Part shown: positions 38,612 through 49,731 of the stretch, in pieces
Layout of the letters: every line of letters begins with the position of its first letter
How positions within the stretch are numbered: position 1 is the first letter of the stretch
Source of the DNA: Coffea arabica
Taxonomy: Eukaryota; Streptophyta; Magnoliopsida; Gentianales; Rubiaceae
Assembly: GCF_036785885.1 (NCBI RefSeq)
Contig: NC_092323.1
Span: 14,826,501 to 14,890,500, forward strand
Direction of reading: 5' to 3'
Length of the DNA stretch: 64,000 nucleotides
The notes under the pieces: generated by a model
Databases searched by the model: none
Seen by the model: only the letters and a program-made list of their open reading frames with translations
What the model was told of the DNA's origin: nothing
Translations under genes and position numbers: made by a program

Positions 38612-41600
38612 CTATTCCTTCTCATTGAGCTGTCCGGATTCTACTAAGGAACTTAATTCTTCTGGATCGTTGTCGGAGGGTGGTGGTGGTACTCGTTCCT
38701 TTCCTCCAGGGAGAGACGAGACATTACCATACCAAATCATGCCAAGTATTGCAATTATCATACCCAGAACTACATGTAGATTCAGACCCTCCTTCCCAAA
38801 GAAGAGGAATCCTAAAACCAGGACAAGCACGGTCTTCATATGGCCAAGCACCTGAAATGACACTGCCGTGAATCTTCCAATGCAGATGAATTGGCTGAGA
38901 TTGGTCCCAATTGCAATGGTACATGACAACGCTATGAACAACTGCAATAGACAACAATTAGGCAGAAAAAGGTCAAATACTGTAAAGCAGATAAAAGTTA
39001 GATCAAGTCTCAAAACCGAGAAGATATAGGTACAAAAAATCCGGCAAGATCAAAGCATCCTTCGCTCACAGTGGCCACGAAACAAAAGTCCTTTTATTTA
39101 GAAATGTTTTAAAGATGTCTAAAGCTGAGGAAAGAGTAGGAGATGCAACTCGTTCCCTGGTGTAAATGTGACTCCCAAAAATTTGACTCCTGAAAATCTG
39201 ATGCTCTTGTTTCTATTACTACATACACAACCTTGTTTCCATTTTTAAACATCAATAATTGATCATACGGATCATCAATTGTTCGCTTGAACGTGCAAGT
39301 CCTATAAAGATAGACCTATAGCCTGTGAAGTTTATCTCGAGAAGTTAATTCATTTTCCAATACTATTTCAGCCTTAGCATCGATACAAAAATGAAGCTAC
39401 ACTAACATGAGAAGAGTAAATTAGACCAAAAAACAAGAAATGTTAAGACTTCCCCAAAATTATGTATAGCAGGTCTTAATAGTTTCAAAAAAGTTTTAAG
39501 TAGGGCTTAATGGTATTTAAGAGCCACAAAAGGGGCTAAAAGCACTATTCTTCCTAAACCATACTTGGGCACCAAAATAAGGTTATTTCCCAGTAACTCA
39601 AAACCCTCATCACTTTTTGCAGCTTCAACCACATCTCCATGCAAATATAATAATGATTATTTTTTTGATAAATTGATTTATCCTATCTTTACTTACTATA
39701 ATGTTAAAGTCCTTTGAGGAAGGCATCAAATCATTTAGGTTTCATTTGTGTACACGTGATCCATGAAATTTATAACTGCACAATATGCTGTATGTATACA
39801 AGTAGCTAAGTAATGAAAAGGAAATTTGATAAGAATATCAGGCAATACATTAGGCAATAGAGACTTCAAAATTCAGACATGGAGAGATTTCCTAAAAGTT
39901 CTAAATGATTAAAACAAATGTAGAAGATGTTGACCATCAATACCATTACTACGTATGGGACTACAAGATAAGCAGGAAAACAAACTTTGAGCAATAAACA
40001 TGGACGAGCACACATCAAAAGACTTGTTGATCAACCATAGGGTAGATTTTGACATAGCTGAGGTCACCAGTCACATGCAGAAATACAAGCATCATAATAG
40101 AAGCTAAAATTTTCTTGTCCTGTGGAAAGTTCAAACTCTCTCACATGAAAATCTTATTTGCTTACCAGTGATGCCAAAGTATAGTTAAAACCATCAACTC
40201 TCTTTCCTGTCAACCAGTAGTCCACAAAGGGGCCACATAACAGCAAGGATGCAGCTTGTAATGGTGCAGTGTGCCCCAGTAGGTTGAAAGATCCCAGTGA
40301 ATACTTCTGTTGAAGAGAGTGTACATACTGCAGATGAAAAGGAAAGTCAATATATAGTATTAACCTTCACCTCAACAGGAAGAAAAGCAACAATCATGAT
40401 TCAAGTTAACTCAGGCCAAATCGTTGGAAAGATTTCTTGCCATCAAAAAAACAAATATCTAGGTCGTGCTCATCACACCCATCCCATCACATATGCAGGT
40501 AATGTACCATGGCCAAATTATTAGATTGAAAGTGTTTCATGCCCCCTCATGCAAAGTTGCTTGATTCAAAGTATTCTATCGCCAAGTTATACATAATAAC
40601 ATCAGTTGAGCCAGGGAGAACTTACATATTGCTGCAGAGAAGTACTCCATACTGCTATGGAGGCAGCAATAAAACCCTTGGCATTGACACTCACATCTGT
40701 AACAGTACAGATTGCAACACCCAGTAGAACCAGCATAATGCTTAGCTTGGTGTCCCTTGAATACCGCACCTTGTCCAATACAACTTCCAGTAAGCATGAC
40801 ACAGGGATCATAGTAAGCTTTGCAATCTGACAAGGAGAAGTTCATGATTTAATCATGGTAGTTTAAATATTCCTTGACAGAATGAGAGAAAAAAACACAT
40901 GGTTAGGCTAACTTACCTGATAGAACCCCACAGAATTCCACATTAGACTCACATTCATTCCAACAATCGAGAAATTAGCAAACAAAACAAATTTTATTCG
41001 CTCATGTAGTGGTAGGTGTGAATTCTGGATATACCCTAATGACTTGAGAATAATAGTCATCAAGGTTGTTGTAGCAAAATGTAGTCCAGTTAAGGTTGTA
41101 GCTGCAGAAACAAAAAATGATGCAATTTAATAATCAGGACATGTATGCGCCAATACAAATGCTAGATGAAAATAGCAAATTAATCACTGGTCTTTTTTAT
41201 AGTCAATGGTGCATGAGAATTACCAGCATTGCATAACTCTTTTTGTTTCCTGCTAAGCAGTTTTCCACTCAGTAATTGACTATAATACTTGAATAACCAG
41301 AATTGACTACTTCAAGCCTTTTCAATCAGGTTTACAATGACAGGATACTGAAACAGAATATTTTTCTGTCGAAAGTAGCTTCAATCAGGCTACTCAGCTC
41401 ATTCAGAACCATTCAGTTACAGCAAACATTATATCAGCAATTAATATGGAAAACAATACCAGCTAAGGGCCGCAAATTGACAAAAAGAATACCAAATTAA
41501 AGAATTATTTTTGAGGAGTCCCTGCAATGATATAATCACCCAGAGCAGTTACCAACCAAATGGGAGGTATGTAAGCAATAAATAAAACAGCTTTTTACAC

Positions 41601-42383
41601 AAATAGAGGACCAAAGCCACCAAGATCATAAATTAAGTATGGCCTCAATACTAGTTCAAGAACTATTGTCAATCAAATAGTTAAGTTTCAGCCATGCCTA
41701 GTCAACACTTTTACATCCGCTCAAACACAGGAAACTTTTCTCTCAAATTACTCAAATTACCTTATAGGACTTGGCTTGCAATATGAGCCACCAGAATGCA
41801 GTTTGACACTTTAAGAGCTTTAGATGGGCTAAAAGTACAGAAAGGAAAGGAGACATAAACCCAATGAATACTTTCTTCCCACTACCTTATTGATCTTGAA
41901 AGCAATATAAGCCACCAGAACACAGTTCTGAGCTTTTAAGAGGTCTGGAAGGGCTAACATAGAGGAGAATAAGTTACCCAAACCCAAATTGCTTTATCAT
42001 CATGTTCCAATCATATACTCGACCGAAAAACTTGGCCCCATCAAATGCACAAGGAACTCTTTGATATGTGATGGTTATGCCAAAGGAGTATGCTTGCATA
42101 CGCATCAAGGTAGAAAATCCCCATCCAAGCAAAAAATGCAAATTTTTGTAGATCAATATCACCGGACTAATAATAAAAAACAGCATACATATGTAATTCC
42201 AAAGCAATAAAGCTATAAGCAAATGCATTTTGTGAGAAGCCATTAATCTTTACCAAAAGTGAAGCCGTATGTGGCCATTAAGGCCTTATTGACAATAATG
42301 ATTCCCACAGACGTGACAATATTAAACGTCCATGCTGCAACATCAATGACCTTTTTATTTTCATCCTTGCTTGCTAGAGACAT
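38612..42383 (-). CDS. UDP-rhamnose/UDP-galactose transporter (URGT4/5/6-like)
   Basis: This is a Golgi nucleotide-sugar antiporter of the DMT/NST-KT family, predicted to carry UDP-rhamnose and UDP-galactose into the lumen for pectin and other wall polysaccharides. There are five exons on the minus strand: 42383-42254, 41101-40917, 40826-40626, 40327-40166 and 38941-38612. All have GT..AG borders and phases 1,0,0,0, giving 335 aa. Seen motifs are [20 protein letters not shown] near the N-terminus, [53 protein letters not shown], and [20 protein letters not shown] in the last exon. The C-terminus is a short acidic cytosolic tail ending QLNEKE. From memory the segments [20 protein letters not shown] and [16 protein letters not shown] match the URGT4/5/6 clade better than URGT1-3 or the UXT transporters. 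Hydrophobic stretches fit about ten helices. A 5' UTR intron reaching the region of about 43450 is possible. Substrate preference is inferred from the family. Confidence 0.92.
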
Positions 42384-44265
42384 TTGTATTCCCCTGCCAC
42401 CAAAGTGTCAAGATGCTCCTTCAATTAACCTTCAGAAGCAATTTCGTATTCAAGTTCCTCAAGTGGACAAATTTCGATTTCTGGCCTACAGAGAAATTTC
42501 CAAGACATCGAAAATCATTGTCAGCTGTATACATTATCACATGCAGAAAATCACAAAAGGGAAACCCAATTCAATGACACAGAGATTGAATTCTGAATTA
42601 GCAATGTCGTATGTCCTAATAACCACACGCACATTTTTGTACAAAAAGTAAGTAATCATTTTGAACAAGGTCAAAAGCTCACAAGCTGGCCTTAACAATA
42701 CCTTCCACCTGAGGGCAAGTAGAAATTTACATTATCCACACAGACATAACATTAAATAATCACAAGATGCTACAAATAATGGGGATCAAAAGATGCAACT
42801 TACAAACAACTAGCAATAAAAGCAATTAATTTTCCATGGCATAAAAAACAATTATATACTCATAAGTAGCTTAAAGGAGCTAAAATGACAGCCACAAATG
42901 ATTAATGTAGCACACGCCATAGTACCATCCCCTTAAAATCACTAATCAGTCATCACTAAGCATTTTGATTGCTAATTTTTCTAGAGAATGACTTTTTACA
43001 CAAGTTATTAAACCGCCTATTTATCTAACAGACACACTTGTCTACAATAGTACTAAAGTAAATGATTTTCTAAAAAGAATCTTCTAAAAAACGACATCCT
43101 GGTGAATTTTCAATTCCAAATGAATTTCCAAACTTAAAACATACAAGATTAGAAAAATGTCAAACAAAATCTGAAACTATATGATCTAATATGCCTAAAT
43201 TTTACTTAGATTAAGCAAGAACTTTTACAACTTACCTAACATTAAACCCCCCCCCCCCCCAAAAAAATAAAAGCTAAATTTAACCCATCCAAATTCTTCT
43301 ACCAAACATTCCACAAAGAAATCCGGTCAGCAACTAATACAGCTCTGCACTTATATAGCCTACCTAAACTCTATCTACAAACACATGATTAAAGATTCAA
43401 AACACACGAAACAACGAACACACGCGTAAATCAGAAAACAACGAACAATTACCAATGGCGATCGATCTTCTAATTCTACCAAGTCAAAACCAAAAAAAAC
43501 TGAATTAGATTAAATTAAACGAGCTTAGCACCTGGAAATTGGGGAATGGCGAACTGAATTTCGTGATTTCTTAGACAATAATATATAGTTGTAGCAGAAG
43601 TAGGAATAGTGGAGGAAGAAGAGGAGGGGGAGCCATTATGAAGGAGACGTAGACTGAAGAAAAGGAAAGGTGCCATCCGGGCACAGTTGTTTCCTTCGGT
43701 CCTTGCTCTTCTTGGTTTTGTCGTTTCGTGTTTAATGAGGAGTCGTATTTATTTTTTTGCAGATCAAAATTGGGGAAAGTGTACTTAATTAAATAATTTT
43801 ATAAAAGCCGGCACGCCTGCCCATTTTCCTTTGGTTTTTATATATATATATATATATACACCCTATTGGGTATAATTTTATTTAATTTCATTTTTATTTT
43901 AAACACTAACATTTGGACTCTTTTAACCCTACTCTGGCAAAAAAGCAAAAACAAAACAACAACAACAACAAAAAAAAGTGCTCTCGCTGCACAAGTCTGT
44001 AATCTAGTTGAGATATAAAATTATTGATTGTAGTATGTTTTGTTTACACGAGCAGTTGTACAGCAAACGAGCCTGCAAAATAGAATATTAGCTAGAATCT
44101 TGCAGTTGACTTTCTGTATAAAATTTAAAGTTGGATAAAAAGAGATTATCATCTCATATCGAATCTGTCTAAAATTACCAAAAAATGTTGGTGCGAGTAG
44201 AGGAGACTTGTATTTTTTAACCATGAGATCTTAGATTCGGAGCCCATGAGAATGGAAAGGATAAC
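42384..44265. other. URGT-like 5' leader/intron region and promoter
   Basis: No coding exon is seen. On the minus strand a donor-like gtaattgttc near 43450 and CT-rich sequence at about 43560-43700 could be a non-coding first exon of the transporter gene. The TA repeat at 43838-43857 lies upstream and could supply a TATA element. A C14 run lies near 43246. The exact leader cannot be set without transcript data. Confidence 0.35.
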
Positions 44266-44269
44266 AATA

Positions 44270-44413
44270 ATGTTGGGAGAGCTGCTCTCGCAAGTGACCG
44301 ATCCGGTTCGAACAGAATTAATTGCAGATCATAAAACGGATACGAATACCTGTGGGCTATATTAAAAAATTTTGTTTAAAATTTAAATGGATAGTACTAT
44401 TCATTTGGTCATA
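44270..44413. repeat. 144-bp direct repeat, copy A
   Basis: It starts atgttgggagagctgctctc and ends attcatttggtcata. It is matched by copy B at 44481-44624 with only two substitutions in 144 positions, so the duplication is recent. Confidence 0.95.
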
Positions 44414-44427
44414 GAATCGGGTTGTGG

Positions 44428-44454
44428 AAATGGATAGTACTATTCATTTGGTCA
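44428..44454. repeat. 27-bp partial third copy of the 144-bp repeat end
   Basis: It repeats aaatggatagtactattc followed by atttggtca, the 3' part of copies A and B, and lies between them. Confidence 0.9.
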
Positions 44455-44481
44455 ACATGTGCCCTTTTCAAGAAATGCTAA
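44453..44481. repeat. 29-bp block identical to 35214-35242
   Basis: The block begins caacatgtgcccttttcaag and ends aaatgctaa. The identical 29 bases occur in the same orientation at 35214-35242, about 9.2 kb away. Here the block sits exactly at the junction between the partial copy and copy B of the 144-bp repeat. Confidence 0.9.
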
Positions 44482-44624
44482 TGTTGGGAGAGCTTCTCTC
44501 GCAAGTGACCGATTCGGTTCGAACAGAATTAATTGCAGATCATAAAACGGATACGAATACCTGTGGGCTATATTAAAAAATTTTGTTTAAAATTTAAATG
44601 GATAGTACTATTCATTTGGTCATA
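44481..44624. repeat. 144-bp direct repeat, copy B
   Basis: Second copy of the 44270-44413 segment. It differs by one G-to-T and one C-to-T change near its left end. The offset between copies is 211 bp. Confidence 0.95.
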
Positions 44625-45040
44625 AAGAAAACTAACAGATTAATTCCGTTAAGGGGCGGAAGGGAGCAAATGTACATTTCTAGGAGTACCGAGTACCAAT
44701 TTATACGCGTAATAGGCAACTAGGCCTCTTATAGTCTTATGAAATAGTCAAATATTTGCGACTAAGTCTCTTAGACGGAATGGTCAAATGTTCACGTTTC
44801 ACAACTAGGCCTCCAATGGAATAGTCAAATGTTTGGATTTAGACGGAGTTGGACGGAAGGGCCTTTGTGGAACAACATTTTGTCCAAAATCTACCTGTTT
44901 ATATTTTCTGATGTTTTTATATAAAAACATATTATAACGATTTGATATAGAAAACGTAAAAAGGTGATTAAAAAATGTGTTCATAGAAAACGTAATAATT
45001 TTGGAAAAAAATAGCAATCGAAACAATTTTATAGGGGCAG

Positions 45041-45195
45041 TGTGTTTGGAAAAGGAGATTAGTTGGGACAAATTTTTTGCAAAAAATATTATATCACTTT
45101 TTTTTGTGTGATGTATGTGAGATAAAAAGGTGAATGAAAAATGTGTTGGTGGTGCAAGTAAGTCAGTATGTGTAAATAATGTGCAATCCAAACAT
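45041..45195. mobile_element. Small MITE of the tgtttggat family, copy 5
   Basis: It begins tgtgtttggaaaaggagatt and ends gtgcaatccaaacat. The interior has gtgatgtatgtgagataaaa and aggtgaatgaaaaatgtgtt, the reverse complement of the family core. A related, more diverged copy lies just before it at about 44898-45030 (aacgatttgatat, aaaaaggtgatt, atagcaatcgaaaca). Confidence 0.65.
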
Positions 45196-45855
45196 ATTTT
45201 CTTTTTATTTTATTCTTTGACGGGTCAATTTGGCATTAATCCAAAATCTTATAATTAATAAAGATCAAGAATGTACAATGACGAAAAAAAAAAAAGAAGT
45301 ATTATGGGAACATTTGTTGTATTCATGAAAGCAGGGACTAAGGAGTTGGGCCCAACTTCGCTTGAATAGTCTCTGTTTAATAACAAAAAAGCCAAATTTT
45401 TATGTTTTTTGAGAACAATTTGTCCATTCATCCTTTTTTGGGTACCTTCCAATTCCATCCGTATAAATGAAGATCTTTGGGATTATTATGGACTTTTTTC
45501 TCTTTCGGTATTCTTTTTTGGAAAGGCAAAAAGGACAAGGCTCCTAAGCACAATAATTTGCAAATTAATTCAAACGAGAAAGGAGCTCTCTGGTATACTA
45601 TTACTAGTTTTTATTACTATAATGGGTGTCGAGAACGCCTCAGTTTATTGATTAAAATTGAAGTTCTAGAAATTAGAGATTCTTGATTCTAATCTTTTTG
45701 CTTCATTCCTACATTTTAAATCTCACCCCTCCCCTTGCTGCAACAAGTATTTTGCTAGTCCGGCATGATTTGGCCCCAACATGGTACGTCATTTCCAAAA
45801 TGGTGAAAACAAAGAGAGAGAAAAATTTGTGCAAATTACAAAAAAGAAGCTAAGG

Positions 45856-46000
45856 CCTTATTTGAACTACAATTTTTCTCTAAAATTTTTTTATATTTTC
45901 CATGCGCACATTTTTTACTCATCTTTTATCTCATATATATCCAATCACTATAGTATATTTTTCTATAAATACCCTAAAACATAGTAATCTAAACGATTTT
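45856..46000. mobile_element. Small MITE of the tgtttggat family, copy 6
   Basis: It carries ttttatctcatatatatcc and aatcactatagtatattttt, and ends agtaatctaaacgatttt. It is more diverged than the copies at 16846 and 30788. Confidence 0.5.
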
Positions 46001-46151
46001 GGGATGCATTAAATATATTTGTTTAGGTAGGATTTATTAAACTTTAGCCACGAGTCCCAAGCACCCCCACCTCACCATCCATGAATATCAGAAGAATACC
46101 GATTTATAGACTACTGGCTTGGCCTGTAGATTGGTGGCCTATAAAAACATA

Positions 46152-46375
46152 CTTCCTCCGTCTCAATTATTTTTTTTATATTTCAAAAATTCAAAATTTT
46201 AAAAATAGTGATTTGATTGTAATGCTTGTACTTCTATTTTCACTCTTATTCCCACATTTAAAGAATGGACTATATTGAAAGAAAAATTTAAAAAATATTT
46301 TGACTTTCTCAATACAACAAACATTTTAGAATATTCCAGAATGAAAGTATAACAATTTCAATGAAACGAAGGGAG
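46152..46375. mobile_element. Stowaway MITE, 224 bp
   Basis: TA target duplication lies at 46150-46151 and 46376-46377. The left end is cttcctccgtctcaatta and the right end is caatgaaacgaagggag, whose reverse complement is ctcccttcgtttcattg. This is a classic Stowaway terminus. The interior is AT-rich with no coding capacity. Confidence 0.85.
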
Positions 46376-47539
46376 TAATATGTTTGAGAATTTCAGGATA
46401 ATCATTTTCCCATGATGCTTGGTAATCAATTCAAAGGCATGTGCTCTCTATCGTGGTGTGTAATATATTGGGGGGGGGGGGGGATCTTTTAGTTCTCTCT
46501 CTCCCTCTTTTTTTCTTGCTTATTTTTTTATCTTTAATTATTTTTTTTGGGATATTCTAACAAGTACCACCTAAAAATTGGTGCACAAATCGTTACTCTA
46601 ATATGTGGTTCGAAGATGTAGGACAAGAATAAGAAGCGAGCTCGATATCTTTTTTTTTTTTTTTTACGTAATAAAACTTTAAAATTGCAATTCGAGAAGT
46701 AAGTGATAACTTTACAATTTCTCTTGTTTAGGTAGTGAATTTGTTGGACATGTGATCTAGTAGATGAAAGGAGTAGTTCCTAAATCAGAGGCTGCTTTTA
46801 TGGATTCTTGCTTTTACAGTAATTTATGTACATGTGCCGATGAATCTGGTCTGCTACCTTGCTTTTACTAAGTTAAGTTTACGCGTAATCTGTACACATT
46901 CATATCTCCATATTCCCAAGTACACTTTTTTTTTTTGGGGGGCAAAAGTAACGAATTAATATCAGACGCAAGAAATTAGCATTTTCCAATAGGAAAGCAA
47001 GAGAAAGAATGCAAAGTTACGTACTAAATCTTACACTTCTCCATGAGGGTTCATTTTTTTTTCTCATGAGGGTGCATTTGATAAAACCGAATTTTGAAAT
47101 ATGAAATTTTAAGTCTAAAATATGAATCCATTAAGTTATTGAATAGTTAAATTAAATCTGAGACATTTGAATGTATATCACATTAAGTAATAAGTAAATA
47201 TATTATCACTTGTTTTTTGGAGCAAGTTTTGCGTATGAATTCAGTGTCACTTAATTAATTTAAATGTTCAATTTTTTGCTATCAAACGACACGATGAGAT
47301 CTAAATCTATTAAGTTGTTTAAGTGTTGAATTGGGTTAACTGTCGGTCTCTATATTAAGATGGGTCCAATTGAAATGGAACTTAATTATTTTAGTACATA
47401 TCTCTTTTTCGGGGTAAATTTTCAACAAATATCCCATGCCGACTTAACCCTCTCTAGTTGTAAACATTTATCTATGACGGTCGGATTAGGGTACCTATAA
47501 ACATGCAATTTAATTTATTATAGACAAGTCACATTGGTT

Positions 47540-47702
47540 GTGTTTTTATAGGAGATTATTTGAGATAATTATTTGGAAAAACAATGTAGCACTTTTTTAT
47601 AAATATAATGTATGTGAAATAAAAAGATAAGAAGGTGATTGAAAAATATACTTGTGATGCAATCAAATAAATTTTTGGAAATAATAAGTTATCCAAACAA
47701 AC
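47540..47702. mobile_element. Small MITE of the tgtttggat family, copy 7
   Basis: It runs from tgtgtttttataggag to agttatccaaacaaac, with ataatgtatgtgaaataaaa and gaaggtgattgaaaaatata inside. Orientation is the same as the copies at 30788 and 45041. Confidence 0.6.
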
Positions 47703-49253
47703 TTTGATATAACTACGATTTGCAATACGCTAACATTTGAAGTCCCATTTGAGCAGTGTAGTGAATAAGTGAATAACCTCTATTCATATAAGATGATTGT
47801 GTATTGAAGTGGGTAAAGAAAAAATGCTAGGAATAAATGCACTTGTGTTGAATACTGCTTATAAACCATACTCCTTTTTTTTTTTGGGTTTTTTGAATGA
47901 AGCTTATAATCCAACTAGTCAATACCAAATTGACCATCACATGAAATTTAAGATTCTTCCATAAAGGTTGATTAAGTGTTCAAGTATTTTTAATTATATT
48001 ATTTGGATACATAGTTAAATAAGTATTTATTGTATTGAATAATGTATAATTTTAAATATTTTAAATGTATTTATCTCTTTATTTAGTTCATAATACAGGA
48101 TAAAATGATTAAATTTAATGTCTTTTTTTAAACACAAAAACTATCCTAAAAGCACAAAATTTTAGCTTTTGCTAAAAGTGCATTTAACACAAAAAACTCC
48201 ATTTCTAATTTCATCATATGATGTTTATCAAACACTTTAAAAGTACTTTTAACACCCAAAAGTTTTTGTTTTTAACTCAAAAGCACTGCAAACCCAAATC
48301 AAGCCTAGATCTCTTATAATTTAGACATCACTAATCCCTCTACATAAAATCATCTATTTTCCCTTTTTTTAAAAAAAAAATTTGTTTGATCAAGTCCTTT
48401 TTCATTAAAAATAAGATAGTATAGGTGCTAGACTTTTGTTAAAAAAAAAAGATAATTGTAGTACTAATAAAGTAAAGAACAAGGATTAAGTTTTTATAAA
48501 CTATTAATGTAGAGTTTTTCTCTTACATTTGTAGTTATTGATATATGCCATCTATGTAAAAACTAAATTTCAAATCTAAAATTAGATTATGCTGCTAGGG
48601 GTGGAAATGGGTTTAATCAAACCGAATATCCACATGTTCAAGGTTGTTTGATTATTTTAACGAGTTTAAAATTTTGTTTAAACTGGATTTATTTATTTGT
48701 TGAATCTAGTTTGAATGAATTTTTTTTTATCGAATTTGAATGTTATCGAATATCACACTTTTAATCTTAACTTGACTAATTGTTGAATCAAGATCGAATG
48801 AGTTCTTACCAAATCGAACTCAATTCGAGTATCAAGTACTTTGATATCTTTTAGTCCTATATGTGACAGACATCCAATATCGTACGTGTATACATTGATA
48901 GTGTATAAAAAATTTACCCATCAAGAATAATGCTTGTACTATTAAAACTTAAAAGCACAAATTTTGTTTTTTAGAAAGCACAAAATTTGTTGATTGTCCC
49001 TTGGACCGGCCACTAGCACAAATAGTTGGACAAATCTCATTCTCAAAACTCAGAAGTACAGATTATTTGGCCCAATCAACATCAAGCACGACGGAAATGG
49101 GCACACCGAAGGGAGCCCCGAAACCCATTGTCAGGTGGGCTTCCCCAAATTTTTTGATCCAACTTTATTTAGAAACAATAAACCAACGTGGCAAAATATC
49201 ATTGGATATTCGGATTTGAGAGAAACTCATTTAAATAATTTTTTTTCTTCTCC

Positions 49254-49261
49254 TATAAATA
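49254..49261 (+). promoter_or_regulatory. Probable TATA box of the TKI1-like gene
   Basis: TATAAATA lies in ctcctataaatacc, followed by a CT-rich stretch at 49315-49390 typical of plant leaders. The coding start at 49732 would leave a long 5' leader. An acceptor-like tttgcag ending at 49713 suggests that a leader intron ends just before the start codon. Confidence 0.5.
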
Positions 49262-49731
49262 CCAAAACGCCAGATCAGCTCGCCTTCACATTCAAATTAA
49301 AAAAAATTCAAGGCGGCTCTTTCTCTCTTCTCTTTCCCCAAATTCTTCCCGCCACGATTTCTCAATTTCTCTCTCTCTCTCTCTCTCGCTCGATTTTACC
49401 AGACAAATTCAAAGTTCAATTCTACCTTGAATTTTACTCATCGAAGTTTAATCGAATTTCTGACAGATTTCAATTGTTGATGTCTTGATGAATTTCACTT
49501 GTACGGTTCTGCACGTCCAATTATAACGCATAAACCCTAGATTTTTTCCCCTCGTTTGTGTTTTTTTTGGGCTTTTAATGTTTTTTTTTCTTGTTGATTT
49601 AAACTAGTCTATCTGCTGTGGACGTTTTGTAAATAATTCTTGGGTTAATTGGTAGTTTTGAAATGATAAATTTTATTTGAATTTGTTCTTCTGGTGACGC
49701 GATGGAATTTGCAGAAGAAAGTTGAGGCAAG

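Larger units (their letters stand above)
44630..49250. other. Intergenic, MITE-rich, no gene seen
   Basis: No open frame shows a known domain. Contents include related small MITEs at about 44898-45030, 45041-45195, 45856-46000 and 47540-47702, and a Stowaway MITE at 46152-46375. A G13 run lies near 46469, and a ggggtggaaat-type repeat scrap runs from about 48597 to 48840. Confidence 0.5.

Noticed and set aside
48994..49488. 164-codon open frame on the plus strand
   Set aside because: It spans the TATA box (49254) and CT-rich leader of the TKI1-like gene, has no known domain and has low-complexity Ser/Leu stretches.
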